A stretch of DNA of 64,000 nucleotides, taken from NCBI GenBank assembly GCA_949987565.1, contig OX465110.1, positions 8,881,556-8,945,555 of the forward strand, given 5' to 3'. The translations under genes and the position numbers were made by a program. Below, piece by piece: positions 34,534-46,340 of the stretch; position 1 is the first letter of the stretch; each line of letters opens with the position of its first letter. The DNA comes from Luidia sarsii. Its lineage: Eukaryota > Echinodermata > Asteroidea > Paxillosida > Luidiidae. A model generated the notes under the pieces. The model saw only the letters and a list, made by a program, of their open reading frames with translations. It was not told the DNA's origin and did no database searches.

Positions 34534-35730
34534 AATTCACTCTGCGATTCTATTGACACGCGCACATGGGGCTCGCGATTATGCCCAGCACGCTTCGGTG
34601 GCGAGTGACGGGTCCAGTCTCCCAACCCGTGCTCAATTTGCTAGCCCCCCCCCCCACCACCCCATACCGTAGGAAAATGACGTAAAAGGCCTGCTTGCAT
34701 GATATGTATGCGTCCCTCGGCCGGCGAGCACAATCCTGTCACGGGGTGCGAATCCGTCACGCCGCCCGCAACCCCCCCCCCTCCTGCGCCGCACCTCCCA
34801 ATCTACCTCTATCCCCACCCCATCCCCACCCCACCCCACCCCACCGCAGTTGACAAAGTACCTCTAAGCTGTCCGCAAACACACGACAAAAGCGCGGGCC
34901 CCAGCCCCGCGACCGAAGTTGTCCTAATCTACGGCCCAGCCGTCTGCGTGTGTCACGCGGGTTCGGGTGACACTCCCTCGGATGTCAGTCACCCTGCCCA
35001 AGCGACTGTATACAAGGCGAGAGCGAACGAAGGCAGGGAGCGATGGGGAAGGGGAGTGTAGGTTGAGGATGGTCGCTAGTAACCTTTTTGTTCCATTCTA
35101 CTCTCGTCAGATCGGAAAAACCTCGCCCGGACGCATGGGCTGTTTTTTTTTTTTTTTTAGTTTTTTTTTTGGAGAAGAGAAGGAAAAAATGAATCCTGAC
35201 CGGCCTTAGAACGTACACACAGCTTATATGCCAACCCTCAGAACCGCACAAGACCTGTGAAAACATCGACTTTCTCCTTCTGGTCCCTACAATGTCCACC
35301 CTTTAACATCGTTGAGCCGTTACTCCATCCTCGCTAAATACTCACATCCTCTCCTTTCAACTAAAAAGATTTCGATTCCATGTCGTTTTGGTCTTTTTGA
35401 CTTTCGGTTTTTTTTTATGACAACCTCCGTTCGTCGACCTTCCTAGGGGGTTTTACATTGCCTCCCTCCTCCTCGTTACAATGAGCAATCTCCCTCCCCA
35501 TCAGGTCCGCCATCCTCCCATTCAGACATCTTTGTTGACAGGGCAGCGTTTTACCACATTTCCTCTCCGATTGTTTGGGAGGAGGAGAGTAAAATCCCAC
35601 CGAAGGTCGTCCCCCCGTCCTCCTCGCGTCCCGCATTTAGCCATCCCACATGCACAACACCAACTCGCTAGGGACTCCTCCCGTTATGGACTTGGGCAAA
35701 ACATCAGCTTGCATCGAGAAGGCCAACGCG
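34534..35730. other. Stretch without a recognisable gene
   Basis: It holds an 11-base C run (34645-34655), a CCCCAC-rich patch at 34815-34850, an 18-base T run (35142-35159 approximately) and a second T run close after. No exon recognised. Confidence 0.55.
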
Positions 35731-36235
35731 AGAGCGAGAGAAAGAGAGAGAGATAGGTGGAGACAGATAATACAGAGAGAGTGGGATCAGGAGAGGGAGA
35801 GTGAGAGGGAGAAGGAGAGAGAGAGGGGGAGGGAGAGGGAGGGAGAGAGAGCGGCAGAGGCAGAGGGAGAGTGAGAGAGAGAGGGAGGTAAGGGGCAGTT
35901 GGAGAGCGAGAGGGAGAGGGAGAGGGAGAGGGAGAGGGAGAGGGAGAGGGAGAGGGAGAGGGAGAGGGAGAGGGAGAGGGAGAGGGAGAGGGAGAGGGAG
36001 AGGGAGAGGGAGAGGGAGAGGGAGAGGGAGAGGGAGAGTGAGAGGGAGAGGGAGAGGGAGAGGGAGAGGGAGAGAGAGGGGGGAGGGGAGGGGTAGTTGG
36101 AGAGGGAGGGGGGAGGGAGAGGGAGAGAGGACAGGAAGAAGGAGGGGAGTCAGAGGTGGAGGGGAAGGAAGAGAGAGGGGAGTGAGAGTGAGAGGGAAAA
36201 GAGAGAGAAAGAGAGAGGGGACGGGGGCGGGCGGA
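35731..36235. repeat. GA tract with long GGGAGA hexamer array
   Basis: Perfect or near-perfect GGGAGA hexamers run from about 35908 to 36070, roughly 25 copies with one GTGAGA variant, inside a longer purine tract. The Pro/Ser-, Pro/Leu- and Arg/Glu-rich open frames over it are artefacts of the hexamer. Confidence 0.92.
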
Positions 36236-36265
36236 GAGTTTCGCAGACATGAAAGAGAGAAAGGG

Positions 36266-36293
36266 CAGACAAACAGACAGACAGACAGACAGG

Positions 36294-36324
<31 letters not shown>

Positions 36325-36345
36325 ATAGACAGACAGACAGATATA
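36266..36345. repeat. (ACAG)n tetranucleotide array
   Basis: About 20 ACAG units with a few AAAC and ATAG variants, ending in atatacatac. It lies 30 bp from the preceding purine tract. Confidence 0.92.
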
Positions 36346-36649
36346 CATACAGATAGTGGGAGAGGAGGGAAGGAGGAGGGGCAGGAGGAAGAAGGGGAGG
36401 AGAGGGCTAAGAGCCAGACACAGAAGAAAAAAACCTCTACCGTGCGTTCTCGACAGGCCGCTGCCGTTGCCTGGCCGCATCAGACGGCCACTTTTCTACC
36501 AGTATTATTGGCATCTTCCTGAACTTTGTCCGCTCCGAGAATAAATCATCAAGAGTGAGTGGAAATCCCTCCAGGGGAATTCTTTTTCTTCCCCGGATGG
36601 AAATGTCTCCAGCCCAGACAGCTGCTCGTTATCATATACTGTAGTGGAA
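36346..36649. other. Spacer between simple repeats
   Basis: A purine-rich start (to about 36430) followed by 220 bp of unique DNA. No gene recognised. Confidence 0.5.
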
Positions 36650-36958
36650 AGGAGAGAGTCAGAGAGTGAGAGAGTGTGTGTGTGTGAGGGAGAGAGAAAG
36701 ATAGAGAGAGACAGGGAGAGGGAGACAGAGAGAGAGAGTGTTTGAGGGAGAGACAGAGATAGAGAGACAGAGAGACAGAGAGAGACAGAGAGAGACAGAC
36801 AGAGAGACAGAGAGAGACAGAGAGAGAGAGGGAGAGAGAGGTGGAGAGAGAGAGGTGGGGAGAGAGAGGTGGAGAGGGAAATAGAAAAAGAGAGGTGGAG
36901 AGAGGGGAAAGGGGGATGGAGAGAGAGAGGGGGAGGGGGAAGGGGGGAAATGAGAAAA
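36650..36958. repeat. GA tract with GACA and GAGGTG variants
   Basis: GAGAGACAGAGA-type repeats at 36700-36820 change to gagaggtggagag repeats at 36838-36930. A short GT run occurs near 36674. Confidence 0.88.
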
Positions 36959-38450
36959 AGCAAAAAAAAAATAGCCCAAGCAAACAGGCGTGGTGTACAG
37001 CACGATTACGGTACGCTACGCTAAGCGCATTGTGTGCATGCGGGCGGGCAAATCCCTACCAAGGAAAAAAAATCTTTGGCCGAGGACGAAATCGAAGTGT
37101 TATTCTTCCTCTCTTCCCCTATTTTCATAAACTCGGCGTCACAACAGGCCACTAAGTTTACCCTTTCAGAGTAAATTTCAATTTTGTTTTACCCCTTTCT
37201 TCCCGTTTCTACCCACCAGGTATCCCATTTCGGACCCGTCTGGTCCCCGGTGAGGTACGACCAACGTCCCTTCTTTATACTGCACTAAAAAAAGGGGGAG
37301 GTTGGAGGGAGAGAGGGAGAGAGGGAGAGAGGTGGGGGACGAACGAACGTCAAACATATTTTGCAGTTGGTGTAAGCATTACTTGTTCAACTACTGCTAT
37401 ACTGAGTGCAGTGGTGTTTTATGGGGTTTTTTTCCAGTCGTATATTTCACCGGGGGCAGAGCGGGTTGGCGCACCTGTGACACTGCCGATGCCGTCCCGC
37501 GTCTGCTGTCGGCGGAGGCCTGGGTCGAGTTCTGAGCGATCGCAGCGGGGTCCCAAAGGTGAGTTCCGTTCGTTCCAGGCTCGCCTCCCCCTCCCCCTCA
37601 AACCCCACTATCCAACCGGCAGCAGCCACAGCCCCACTGGTACCCCTACGGCCTCGTCCCTGGCACCCCATCCACGTCCCAACGACAGGTAAACGGTGAA
37701 GCCGTCAGCAAGCAGTATAGCATCCACTGCTACCCCCAAAACACAAAAATAACACACGAAAAGCGCAGTCAGACACGACGAGGTGTGGACTCCATCGTGG
37801 TTACTGACTGTTTAGACCCTTCCGCTGTTCTGAAGATATAACCGCGTCCCACCAAACCCCTTCCTCCCCTTGCCCCTCCAAAAAAAACGCGTGTGAAAAC
37901 AAAGAATACTTTGAACAATATTTGTTTCGGAGGCGCATGATGTGTCGTCAGAATCACCAACTCGGTTGTACCATTACCGTCATGGTTGCACCGTTACCGC
38001 GTAGCTAGACTCAAGAGGGGATCGAACTGGGATTGTGTGATGAAAGGGGGAAGGGAGACGACGATACTCCCCGCTGCTCGGCTCCTTTTGTGACTCCTTC
38101 CTGAACGGAGTTCAGATCGCGGGCCCGAATCGGGTCAGCCGGCTTCACAGCCAAGCGATACCGTTGCCGTTTCCTCCCTCCATATTTACAGGATCAATAC
38201 CAGGGCTCGATTTCACCACACTTACGATCAATCGCAAGACGATGTGCGATGCACAGACACCATACAGCCTAACACAAACTACGATGGGTTACGACTTCCG
38301 ACGCATCGCAGGGCTTTGTGAAATCCACGCTGGACACCCCTTCTCTCTCTCTTTACCTTGCAGCACCTATGGTTCCCATGAAATATCATGCAGGCGCCCT
38401 ACAATTAAATTGTTTGTATAATATTCGTCATTTTTGTCCATGCAGTTTTC
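36959..38450. other. Stretch without a recognisable gene
   Basis: Mixed DNA, including a small gagagggagagagggagaga patch near 37310. Frames at 37411-37692 on both strands are Pro/Arg-rich and lack motifs. Confidence 0.5.
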
Positions 38451-39064
38451 TAAAGCGGTGATGATACGTCCCACTGTGCGCTACATATAGGTTGCTCCAT
38501 TCTATCCAATTTGGATAGGCCTATCATTTTTTAAAGTCATTGAAAGCAATATATTTAAAAAAATTCAAATTATGCATTTCAGATCAATTTCTCTTGTTTT
38601 TGCATTAGCCATCACTCCCCACTTTCCCCTCTCATAATATTACCATAGCAACCATTGGGAGACAAAAAACATGCATGTTTGGGTTGTGTCTATGCGAGTG
38701 ATTCATCTAGCATAATCTGGCAAATAGATCAAGGCTAGTCCAGTATAACGGCCATGATCCCTCCACCATAGCAAGATATTTTTCCAGCAGTTTTGGGTAC
38801 CAGGACTGTTTGGGGTTTGAGTGGATATGTTTTTTGCTCTCGGCACGATTCTTACTTAATTCGCTTTTCTAGATTGCTATACAGACATTGTATTCTTGAA
38901 AACGGCAACAGAGCACCGACTAACCTTGCTTGTATTGGCCTGCTTGCCGTATTAGGGAATCTATACGAGTGTGTGTGTGTGTGGGTGTGTGCATGGTTGG
39001 CAATTTCCATCAACCCGACCGACTTGATACGAGTAATTTTGTATACCCCTGCCTCCCCTTGCTC
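38451..39064. other. AT-rich stretch, small palindromes
   Basis: It contains ctatcc/ggatag (38502-38518) and the 12-bp palindrome gataggcctatc (38514-38525). A (GT)n run lies at about 38970-38990. Nothing coding was recognised. Confidence 0.5.
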
Positions 39065-39260
39065 TTCAACCAGCGTGCGGCCTGCCCGGGTTCGCGAGGC
39101 GCGGCTCGCCGAGGGAAGGCGGTGCGCGCACGCCGCGCGGTCCGGGCCGGGTATAGGCGGGTAGGCGGGCGAGCGGGCGGGCCGGCGTGCGTGGGGGCGG
39201 CTCGCAGGGGGGAGAGCATTACTTCTGGCCGACTGAGCCCGTAGCTCGCCAACCGTCAAT
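39065..39260. other. Short CpG-rich segment
   Basis: Very CpG-dense for its surroundings, for example ggcgcggctcgccg, gcgcgcacgccgcgcgg and gcgggcgagcgggcgggcc. The change in composition on both sides is abrupt. It could be an unmethylated regulatory island, or foreign or contaminant-like sequence. No transcription start was identified. Confidence 0.45.
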
Positions 39261-40566
39261 TAGCCCGACTAGGCCCGCGCACCTTGACCAGGTGGGCTGG
39301 ACGCTGCGCTCAGCTCTCGTGCAGTCCGCACTGGGAATCTAATGAAATCTCCAGTCTGTGAATAAGAAAGAGGGAGAGATGAGGTGGAGGGAGGGGGGAG
39401 TGTTTGTCATCAACGGAGCACTACAAAACGGAGTCGCATTTGGGATTTTCTCTCTCTCTCTCGTTCAATGGAGGCATACGAGCATAACAAAGCACCAGAA
39501 ATGCGCTATTTATTCGCCGGAGAGGGAATACTATCATTTTATCAGGACGACCTTCTACGACGTATAGGCAGCGATCGTTTTTTTTCTTTTCTTTTTTACT
39601 CCATCAAATTAATCTGCAGGCCCAAACCGCCTTCACCAAAACGAAACAAAAGAAGACGAATACCATTGAAAATAGATGATAATAATGATAAAAATCCGCC
39701 CTCGGTTTGGGTCTTGTGTGTCGCCATTGCAAGCGGAGTTAATGACTTCATTCCTCTTGCGATAAATCCAGTATAATGGTACCTCTCAACATAAGTGACT
39801 GTTCATAGAATACAACCTTTATGGAAAAAAACCCACCAATTTCACCCAGCATGGAGCTCCATAAGTCACCATAAGACCAGCCCTTTTTTAAGGAGATTCC
39901 ATTGACTCTAAAATTGTATGCAGACTCGATTTTTTTCCTGTCTTGCCACCCGTTGTTTTTCTTGCTGTCCTCCGTATCAATTTGATATAGGGCTTCGAAC
40001 ATTACACATGTCGTAAATAGGTTATCGATGGTCATACAATACGCCTTGCCTTGCAGCCGTTTGGCGGTGCCAATTGCATTAATGGTATCGCTTAGCTGGG
40101 GAGCAAGTGTAATTAGGAATTGCCGAAATGCACGCTTGAATTACAAACCAAAAGGTATATACAAATACACGCGCAGTGCAGTGTAGTGGGGGGTTTTGTA
40201 CGTCAAATAGTGGGGTTTTTTCGTGGCACACCTGACGGATGGACTCTGCTGACCCTGTTTTGTGTCCATGAGAGCCATGCAGTATTTAAAAGCTATTCGT
40301 ATTTCATGGGCTTTAAAATAATGGTCCTCTGGATTGTACAAAACAAAATCCCGGTCATTGCACCGGGCTTGATGGGGTCAGTAAGGGGTCAGTGTTAATT
40401 GTCATGACACACAACCCGGATGTAGGTCAGTAGATCAAGGTCATCCAAATGCTGAAAACACAGGTTGGAGTTCTTTGTTGAAGTTAAAGCTTTGGATTTG
40501 AACGGCAGCGTAACATTAACAAACGAACCCAAAGGGCTTCCGTTTCTATGCCTTGTACTTTAAAAT
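39261..40566. other. Stretch without a recognisable gene
   Basis: Mixed DNA. The minus frame at 39748-40035 (95 codons) is not obviously low-complexity but matches no family I know, and there is no codon or splice evidence to promote it. Confidence 0.45.
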
Positions 40567-40626
40567 TGACGCAAGATAGACAAAGCCGGAGCCTGAGCCA
40601 TGAGCCGGGTTTTGTAAAAGGGCCCA
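40567..40626 (+). repeat. Short dispersed GAGCC-core element, copy 5
   Basis: It reads gacgcaagatagacaaagcc, then ggagcctgagccatgagcc, then gggttttgtaaaaggg. It is the longest run of GAGCC hexamers outside the 43.9-kb array. Confidence 0.45.
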
Positions 40627-40896
40627 AGAATACACTTCTTCCTTGTTCTGCTGACTATTACGTATTGTTTTATTTATACAGTTTGAAAAATCACGCTATT
40701 TTACTGGCTTCTTTCCGTTTTTGTCTATGATTTGATTAGGACTCTGACATGCACATACGCCTGCTGCTACAACGCACGCACGGCAGGGGCTACTGCGCAT
40801 GACTGAAAGCGGGTAGCAGACGGTCTAGATCCCAGCCTCCTCTCTCCCTGAAAGTTTAGGAACCAGACTGTTTGGCAGCCCACCATAAACTCCTCT

Positions 40897-41511
40897 TTAA
40901 CCCTCAAGGAGCCGGGCTATTTTGACCATCTCACAGCCGGGGGCCGGGGGATTTCCCTCAGATCTCGGTCGTTCAATCATGGATTCAAATGATATTTGGC
41001 AGGGCAATAGAGAATTACATAAGAACATTTGTTTAAAATTTCAATTGAAAAAAAAAATGTTTTGTCTAATTATAGCTCATTAATTATTCATGATTCCATT
41101 TGTTTGGCTTTTTTCATTTGTTCAGTGTTTTTCATTGAATTTCCCCAATTTGCATAAATTCTACGATGATAAAGAAGCACGAAGAACCAATAATTGCATA
41201 CAGCAATATTAATGAGCTTATTCTGCAAAATAATTCCTAAAAAGAATTAACCTCAGATGCACCTTGGATACTATGCTTTTATGTAGTGTAAGTCAGGGAA
41301 ATTCCGTCAAACTGTACCATGGCCCTGAAAAATGTTCGTTGTCAGAGAACGGCACCTCCGATTTTAATCAAATTGGTGTCAAAATGTGCCTAAGAAGATT
41401 GCCGAAAAAGTCATGAAGTCAACACGCAGAATAAAAATCACCGAGACGCTATAACAAAAAAAAACTACAGTGGGGGAGGGGCGGATTCCGCCCCGGCTCT
41501 TTGAGGGTTAA
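40897..41511 (+). mobile_element. piggyBac-type MITE with TTAA duplications
   Basis: TTAA at 40897-40900 and 41508-41511 flanks a 607-bp element (40901-41507). The left terminus is ccctcaaggagccggg and the right terminus, inverted, is ccctcaaagagccgggg: 16 bp with one mismatch. TTAA duplication and a CCCT start are hallmarks of the piggyBac superfamily (established). The interior has no open frame of transposase size, so it is non-autonomous. No other copy was seen in this window. Confidence 0.82.
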
Positions 41512-42014
41512 ACCTGTCGTGTATAATTTGTCAGTATAGGGAGAAATATAGGTGTGGATTTTGAAGAAAACGGGACGGACAGTTAGATTCAATTATAGGT
41601 GGGGTTTTTTTAAGGTCCAATTTGTTCAAATGTACAGGTAAAAATAAACAGGAAAAGCTGCTGTTAACTGCTTTAAGTGAATGACAAGTAACCCACAATC
41701 AGTTTTTTTCCTTTTGGGAAAAGGTCGAAACCTGCCAAGTTTTGGGCACTTTTTCTTTTGTTTTAATTAAGGAAAGGACAGGTCTGATTTGAAATCAGAG
41801 TGACAGTGGAGTCCCCAAGTTAAGTACACACACTTGAATCTGCGGCCAACGAGGGACTATTCCATCCGTTAATACTGTATACATACCCACATTCTGCACG
41901 AATGTGGAAGGAGCGGATGCGTGAATACCGTGGCTGAAGCGCAACGGGGATTAGGCACCCTAGAAATTCAACCCTGCGACGTGAGGAGAGACAGACAATG
42001 AATTGAAATAGAGG
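41512..42014. other. Stretch without a recognisable gene
   Basis: AT-leaning unique DNA. Nothing supported. Confidence 0.5.
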
Positions 42015-42016
42015 GG

Positions 42017-42078
<62 letters not shown>

Positions 42079-42114
42079 GAGAGAGAGAGAGAGTGAGTGA
42101 GAGAGAGAGAGAGT

Positions 42115-42145
<31 letters not shown>

Positions 42146-42149
42146 GAGC
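42015..42149. repeat. (GA)n microsatellite
   Basis: Near-perfect GA dinucleotides over about 130 bp with occasional GTGA interruptions (42075-42125). Confidence 0.95.
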
Positions 42150-43936
42150 TTTGAAAACGGTTGATTCATATGCAGCTTCTCTCCCGCCCAAGTTGAAGTG
42201 CATCAATATGTAGGATGCGATGGGAGGACGCGGGATTGTACCGCGCACCGGTTGTGCATCAGGCAGCACGCGGACAAGACAGTCCTGACCTTCTGAACTG
42301 CGCCGAACCAGGCATCCAGGCAAAAAGGCGAGGCGGCCACGTGAGGCTAATCGCCCACAAAGCCCTCGCCGCTCGGCGACCGCTCTCTCTGTCGCGGGCC
42401 CCGTCGAGCGTGCAGTCCCTTTCGGCTCTGCTCAATTGAACTCCGGCACGAAGTGAGCACCGGGCTGAGAGAGGTAATTTCTAGAATAGCTACTTGCCAT
42501 CTTGGATTTTGGGGGAGGGGTGGGATCTGTGCGCGAGTGTGGGAGTGCAAAGGGGGCTGCTCGTGTTGGAGGGGGCCTGTGGACCCTAGCCCCGATGAAC
42601 GCACTGACGACAGTAAACGTGGAGACAACACTGAGGAGAAGACGGTACAAGGAGAGCTACTGTGTGCGAGGAATCGCCAGAGAGAGAGAGACAGACAGAC
42701 AAAGAAACAGAGAGAGAGAGAGAGAGATGGGCAGAGACATGTCTGCGAGACACAGGGGCAGACAGAGAGGGCGGGAGCATCTCCAATTTCCGCATCATCG
42801 ATGAGATCTTCCCTCCTCCCTCTCCCTCCCTCCTCTCTCTCCCCTATACCCCACCGTCCCATTTGTATAAGCTCCAGCCCGAGGCAGTATCACACACAAC
42901 TGTCCCGCTCCGCAAATCTCTTCTTAACCGCTCAATGGTTTTCTACATCATCAAACCCTCTTGGATCGTCGGGGCTAGAAAATTAAGCGGTATTTATTTT
43001 AAACAAGGGCCCTTTAGACGCGATATTAAAAGGCCCTACGGATAGATTCCAGATTTCCTAAGACCCCCCCCCCCACCCGCTCTCTCTCTCTCTCTCTTCT
43101 TTCCTCCACCTCCTCCTCCTCCTCCGTCGTAAAATTAAGTACATATCAGGAGTTGGTAGGTGTGAGTAATAATTGGCTCGTTACCAGCGTCCATTGAAGC
43201 GCAACGAGGATTTGCTTCATCATGGGCCGTCCGGTGTGTTTCATTCCTTCCCTTTCAAGGCGTAATTTTTTTGGGGGGAGGGGGGTGGGGGAAGAAGGGT
43301 GGAGGGAGGGGAAAGAAAAAGAGAGAGAAAAACAAGAATCAAGTTTGATAGAGAAACGCCGTAGCCTCTCTCTTCTGAACTTGCCATGCAATTACCCGCG
43401 TGCTCGTTATCGGCCACGACCGTGCACCGCCTGGGAGTCGCTGCCTGGACGCGGACCCTATAGACGGGGCAGGCTGAATCGAATCCCGCGTGTTTCATTT
43501 AACCATGGCAGCTCTTGCGTGATCTCAATCACGCGACTCGTCCCTCGCTCGGATTTATTCGCCAAATAATTCGCACAGCGGATTTCTTCTCTTTTCGTGA
43601 TTTAGGCCACAGCGGGCTTGAGTTTGTTATTAGTCACGTAGGCCTAAGTGGGAATCGAAAAGGGACTCATTTTAATACGCCGTTACTTATGAAGCGGGTT
43701 TTTTTTGTCCGTAGAAAACGGTATGGAACAACACAAGACTCCCTCGTAATGATTTTCATCCAGTTTTCATTCGTATTGTGCTTCACTTTACCTGAAGTTT
43801 GCCATAGGTCTAGAATTATGTTTTGCATTCATTTTGCTCGTGCGCACAGAACCCATCGACTGAGAACTTTGCCCAAGAAGATCAAGCGATTAGAACAACG
43901 AGATTGTGCTTGCAGCATATCATGAACCTTTTCGAA
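42150..43936. other. Stretch without a recognisable gene; short simple repeats
   Basis: It includes GA/GACA patches at 42675-42730, CT at 42812-42845, an 11-base C run at 43064-43074 followed by (CT)n and CCT triplets to about 43128. Frames at 43222-43925 lack motifs. Confidence 0.5.
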
Positions 43937-44355
43937 ATCACGACTCGGGCTCTGGTTCAGGCTCTGGCTCAGGCTTTAGCTCGGGCTCAAGTTCAGGCTC
44001 TGGCTCAGGCTCTGACTTCAGGCTCAGGCTCTGGCTCAGGCTCAGGCTCAGGCTCTGGACCAGGTTCAGGCTCTGACTCCAGGCTCTGGCTCAGGCTCTG
44101 GCTCAGGCTCTGGCTTAGGCTCTGACTTCAGGCTCTGTCTTCAGGCTCTGGCTCAGGCTCAGGCTCAGGCTCTGGCTCAGGCTCAGGCTCTGACTTCAGG
44201 CTCTGTCTTCAGGCTCTGGCTCAGGCTCAGGCTCAGGCTCAGGCTCTGGCTCTGGCTCAGGCTCAGGCTCTGACTCCAGGCTCTGGCTCTGGCTCTTACT
44301 CTGGCTCTGGCTCTTGCTCTGACTCCAGGCTCTGGCTCTGGCTCAGGCTCTGTTT
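43937..44355 (-). repeat. GGCTCW hexanucleotide array
   Basis: About 65 hexamers of ggctca and ggctct, interrupted by ggctctgacttca and ggctctgtcttca units. A block of about 70 bp (ggctctgacttcaggctctg, then tcttcaggctctggctcagg and more) is present twice, starting near 44114 and 44186. On the other strand it is the GAGCCT/GAGCCA core of the short dispersed element. The left edge cgaaatcacgactcgggctc resembles that element's TTTCG block inverted. Gly/Ser-, Pro/Glu- and Leu/Arg-rich frames are compositional. Confidence 0.9.
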
Positions 44356-44451
44356 GAAAATGGGCTATTTCTTTGAAACAGATATTCTGTTCCGCGCTCA
44401 ATAAGATAACAGAACCTCGACAACAACCAAACATGTGCTTGGAGCCGAGAG

Positions 44452-44505
44452 ATGACGAAGACGAGGCTTGTGCCTCAGCCTAGGCCGTGAATTTCACAAG
44501 GCCCA
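44452..44505 (+). repeat. Short dispersed GAGCC-core element, copy 6
   Basis: It reads gatgacgaagacgaggcttg, then tgcctcagcctaggcc, then gtgaatttcacaaggccc. It lies 97 bp from the end of the hexamer array and carries the left block (gatgacgaagacga) seen in copy 1. Confidence 0.45.
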
Positions 44506-45262
44506 CCCATACAGGTTCCATTGTGGTCGGGAGCACACGGACCCAGAATGCATTCGATTTTGGCGCGGAAAGGACAATGTAGCCACCAGCCCGCTATTAC
44601 TCGCGACATTACCTGCTTCTCTCTCGCTCTTGACAAAACGCAGGGTTACGAAAGTCGACCGCTTGGCATTCCGAGAGGGCAATCCAATATTATTAAGGCG
44701 ATATAAATGTTTGTGATCAGGGCGTTTATTGCTTTTGTTTTCATTTTTTGAGGGGCCATTCGGCATGTTTGACTTTTTATGATGTTTTTCTTTTGCTTTC
44801 ACCCTCGTTGCCACCCTTCTCTTTTTGTGATAAATACAAGTATTTTGGAATGCCTTGGATGGGGACACTTGAACAAGTCCCGCGGATATAATAAAGCACC
44901 CAATCCGGATCCAATCCGGATCCAATCCGAACCCAATCCGCACCCAATCCGCCCACAGTCTCAAACCCATCCACACCCAGTCGGCGCTCATCACAAGGCT
45001 CCCTACCAAACGCTAAAGCTTAGTATATTTACAAGCGATGTATTTTTGCCTAAGTATTGTCGTGAGCCGCCGCTCTGCAAACTAACGTACAGTACTCACG
45101 TTGTCAGGTCAGCTACATTTTAACCCATAGTTTAGCGATTGGACAGTTACTAACGAGAGTCTATGGGAAACCGTTGTCACGGTCTCAGATTCCCGGCGTG
45201 CTCAGAGGTCCAGGTGACCAAATAAGGTAATATGAGGTCATTCCTTGCCTATAATTATATCC
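44506..45262. other. Stretch without a recognisable gene, with an 11-bp repeat
   Basis: Five consecutive 11-bp units (ccaatccggat twice, then ccaatccgaac, ccaatccgcac, ccaatccgccc) occupy 44900-44954. Other DNA here is unique apart from the short match to 29369 at 45176-45191. Confidence 0.6.
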
Positions 45263-45435
45263 ACCTCTCTCTCCCTCTCCCTCCTTCACTCCGTCCCTCT
45301 CTCGCTTTCCCTCTCTTTCTTTCCCTCTATCAACCTCTGCTCTCTTTCCACCTCTCACACCTCCCTCCCTTTACATATATTTCTCCTCTCTATCTCTCTC
45401 CCTTTCCCCCTCTCTCTCTTTCTCTCTCACTGCCC
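45263..45435. repeat. CT tract
   Basis: Imperfect pyrimidine repeats, purest at 45395-45425. Confidence 0.85.
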
Positions 45436-46216
45436 TCATCGGTGAGAAGCGTCGATGAAATGAAGGGAGGGGAAAAACAACGCAGTACAAAGATGCGCTC
45501 CAACAATTCAAAAGTTGGGAGAACGAAGATACCACCGTTCCCTGCAAGTGCAAACGAGCCTTGCGTGTAAGCGCTGACCGCGCGCGGAATGGGCGGCGTG
45601 CAGTTCCCCACCCATTTACCCAGCCCCACCCCCGTAACGGGAGACGGTAATTGTCGTACGTTATGCCACAATTGCGCTACATTAACGACCCCCCCCCATC
45701 CCAAACCAGGGCTACCCTCCCTCGCAACTTGCCTGCATATAGGGAACTCGCTGTAACTCACTCCCACTAATATTTTTCATCGCTTGTATTCTATTTTGAT
45801 GCGAACCACCCTCTTCCCCTCACACTAATCTCCCACGAGCTTTCACCCCAATGCCGTGTCTGTTGCTTTTAAAAAATAAAAGCCCGCGTAATTAAAATAA
45901 TAATAATAATCCCCCCCCCGAAAAAAGCCGAAGTTGACATTAAAGTGTGACGGTATACCAGCACATTGTACATTCTTTCAGATTTTTTTGCACGTGCGTG
46001 CCCTCTTCAGGAGAGACAAAAGGGTGGGTGTTAAATTTCGTAGCGATGAGTCACACCACTCAGTAACTGCTTCGGCCCATTTGCCGGGCTTCCTTTTTTT
46101 GGTGGGGGGGGGGGGGTGGGGCTGGACTGATAAAATTGTTGACGGTAGGGTACCCCCCCCCCCCTTCGAGATGCGTCCGTCATCGGTTCTTTCCCACCCC
46201 GGCTTGGCATGCAAAC
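45436..46216. other. Stretch without a recognisable gene
   Basis: It includes ATA triplets near 45895-45908, a 13-base G run (46104-46116) and a 12-base C run (46153-46164) just before the GGCT array. Confidence 0.55.
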
Positions 46217-46292
46217 CTCGCCGGCTGGCTGGCTGGCTGACTGGCTGGCTGTCTGGCTGGCTGGCTGGCTGGCTGGCTTGCTGGCTGGCTAA

Positions 46293-46340
<48 letters not shown>

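Noticed and set aside
35684..36480. Pro/Ser- and Pro/Leu-rich long open frames on the minus strand
   Set aside because: Translation of the GGGAGA hexamer array. A hexamer stays in phase by nature and says nothing about coding.
39748..40035. 95-codon minus-strand frame, not low-complexity, as a real exon
   Set aside because: No recognisable family, no convincing splice sites chosen by sequence, and frames of this length are expected by chance in 64 kb.
43937..44434. Pro-Glu repeat protein on the minus strand or Gly-Ser linker protein on the plus strand
   Set aside because: Both come from a GGCTCW hexamer array and are open on both strands. Neighbouring sequence is not coding-like.
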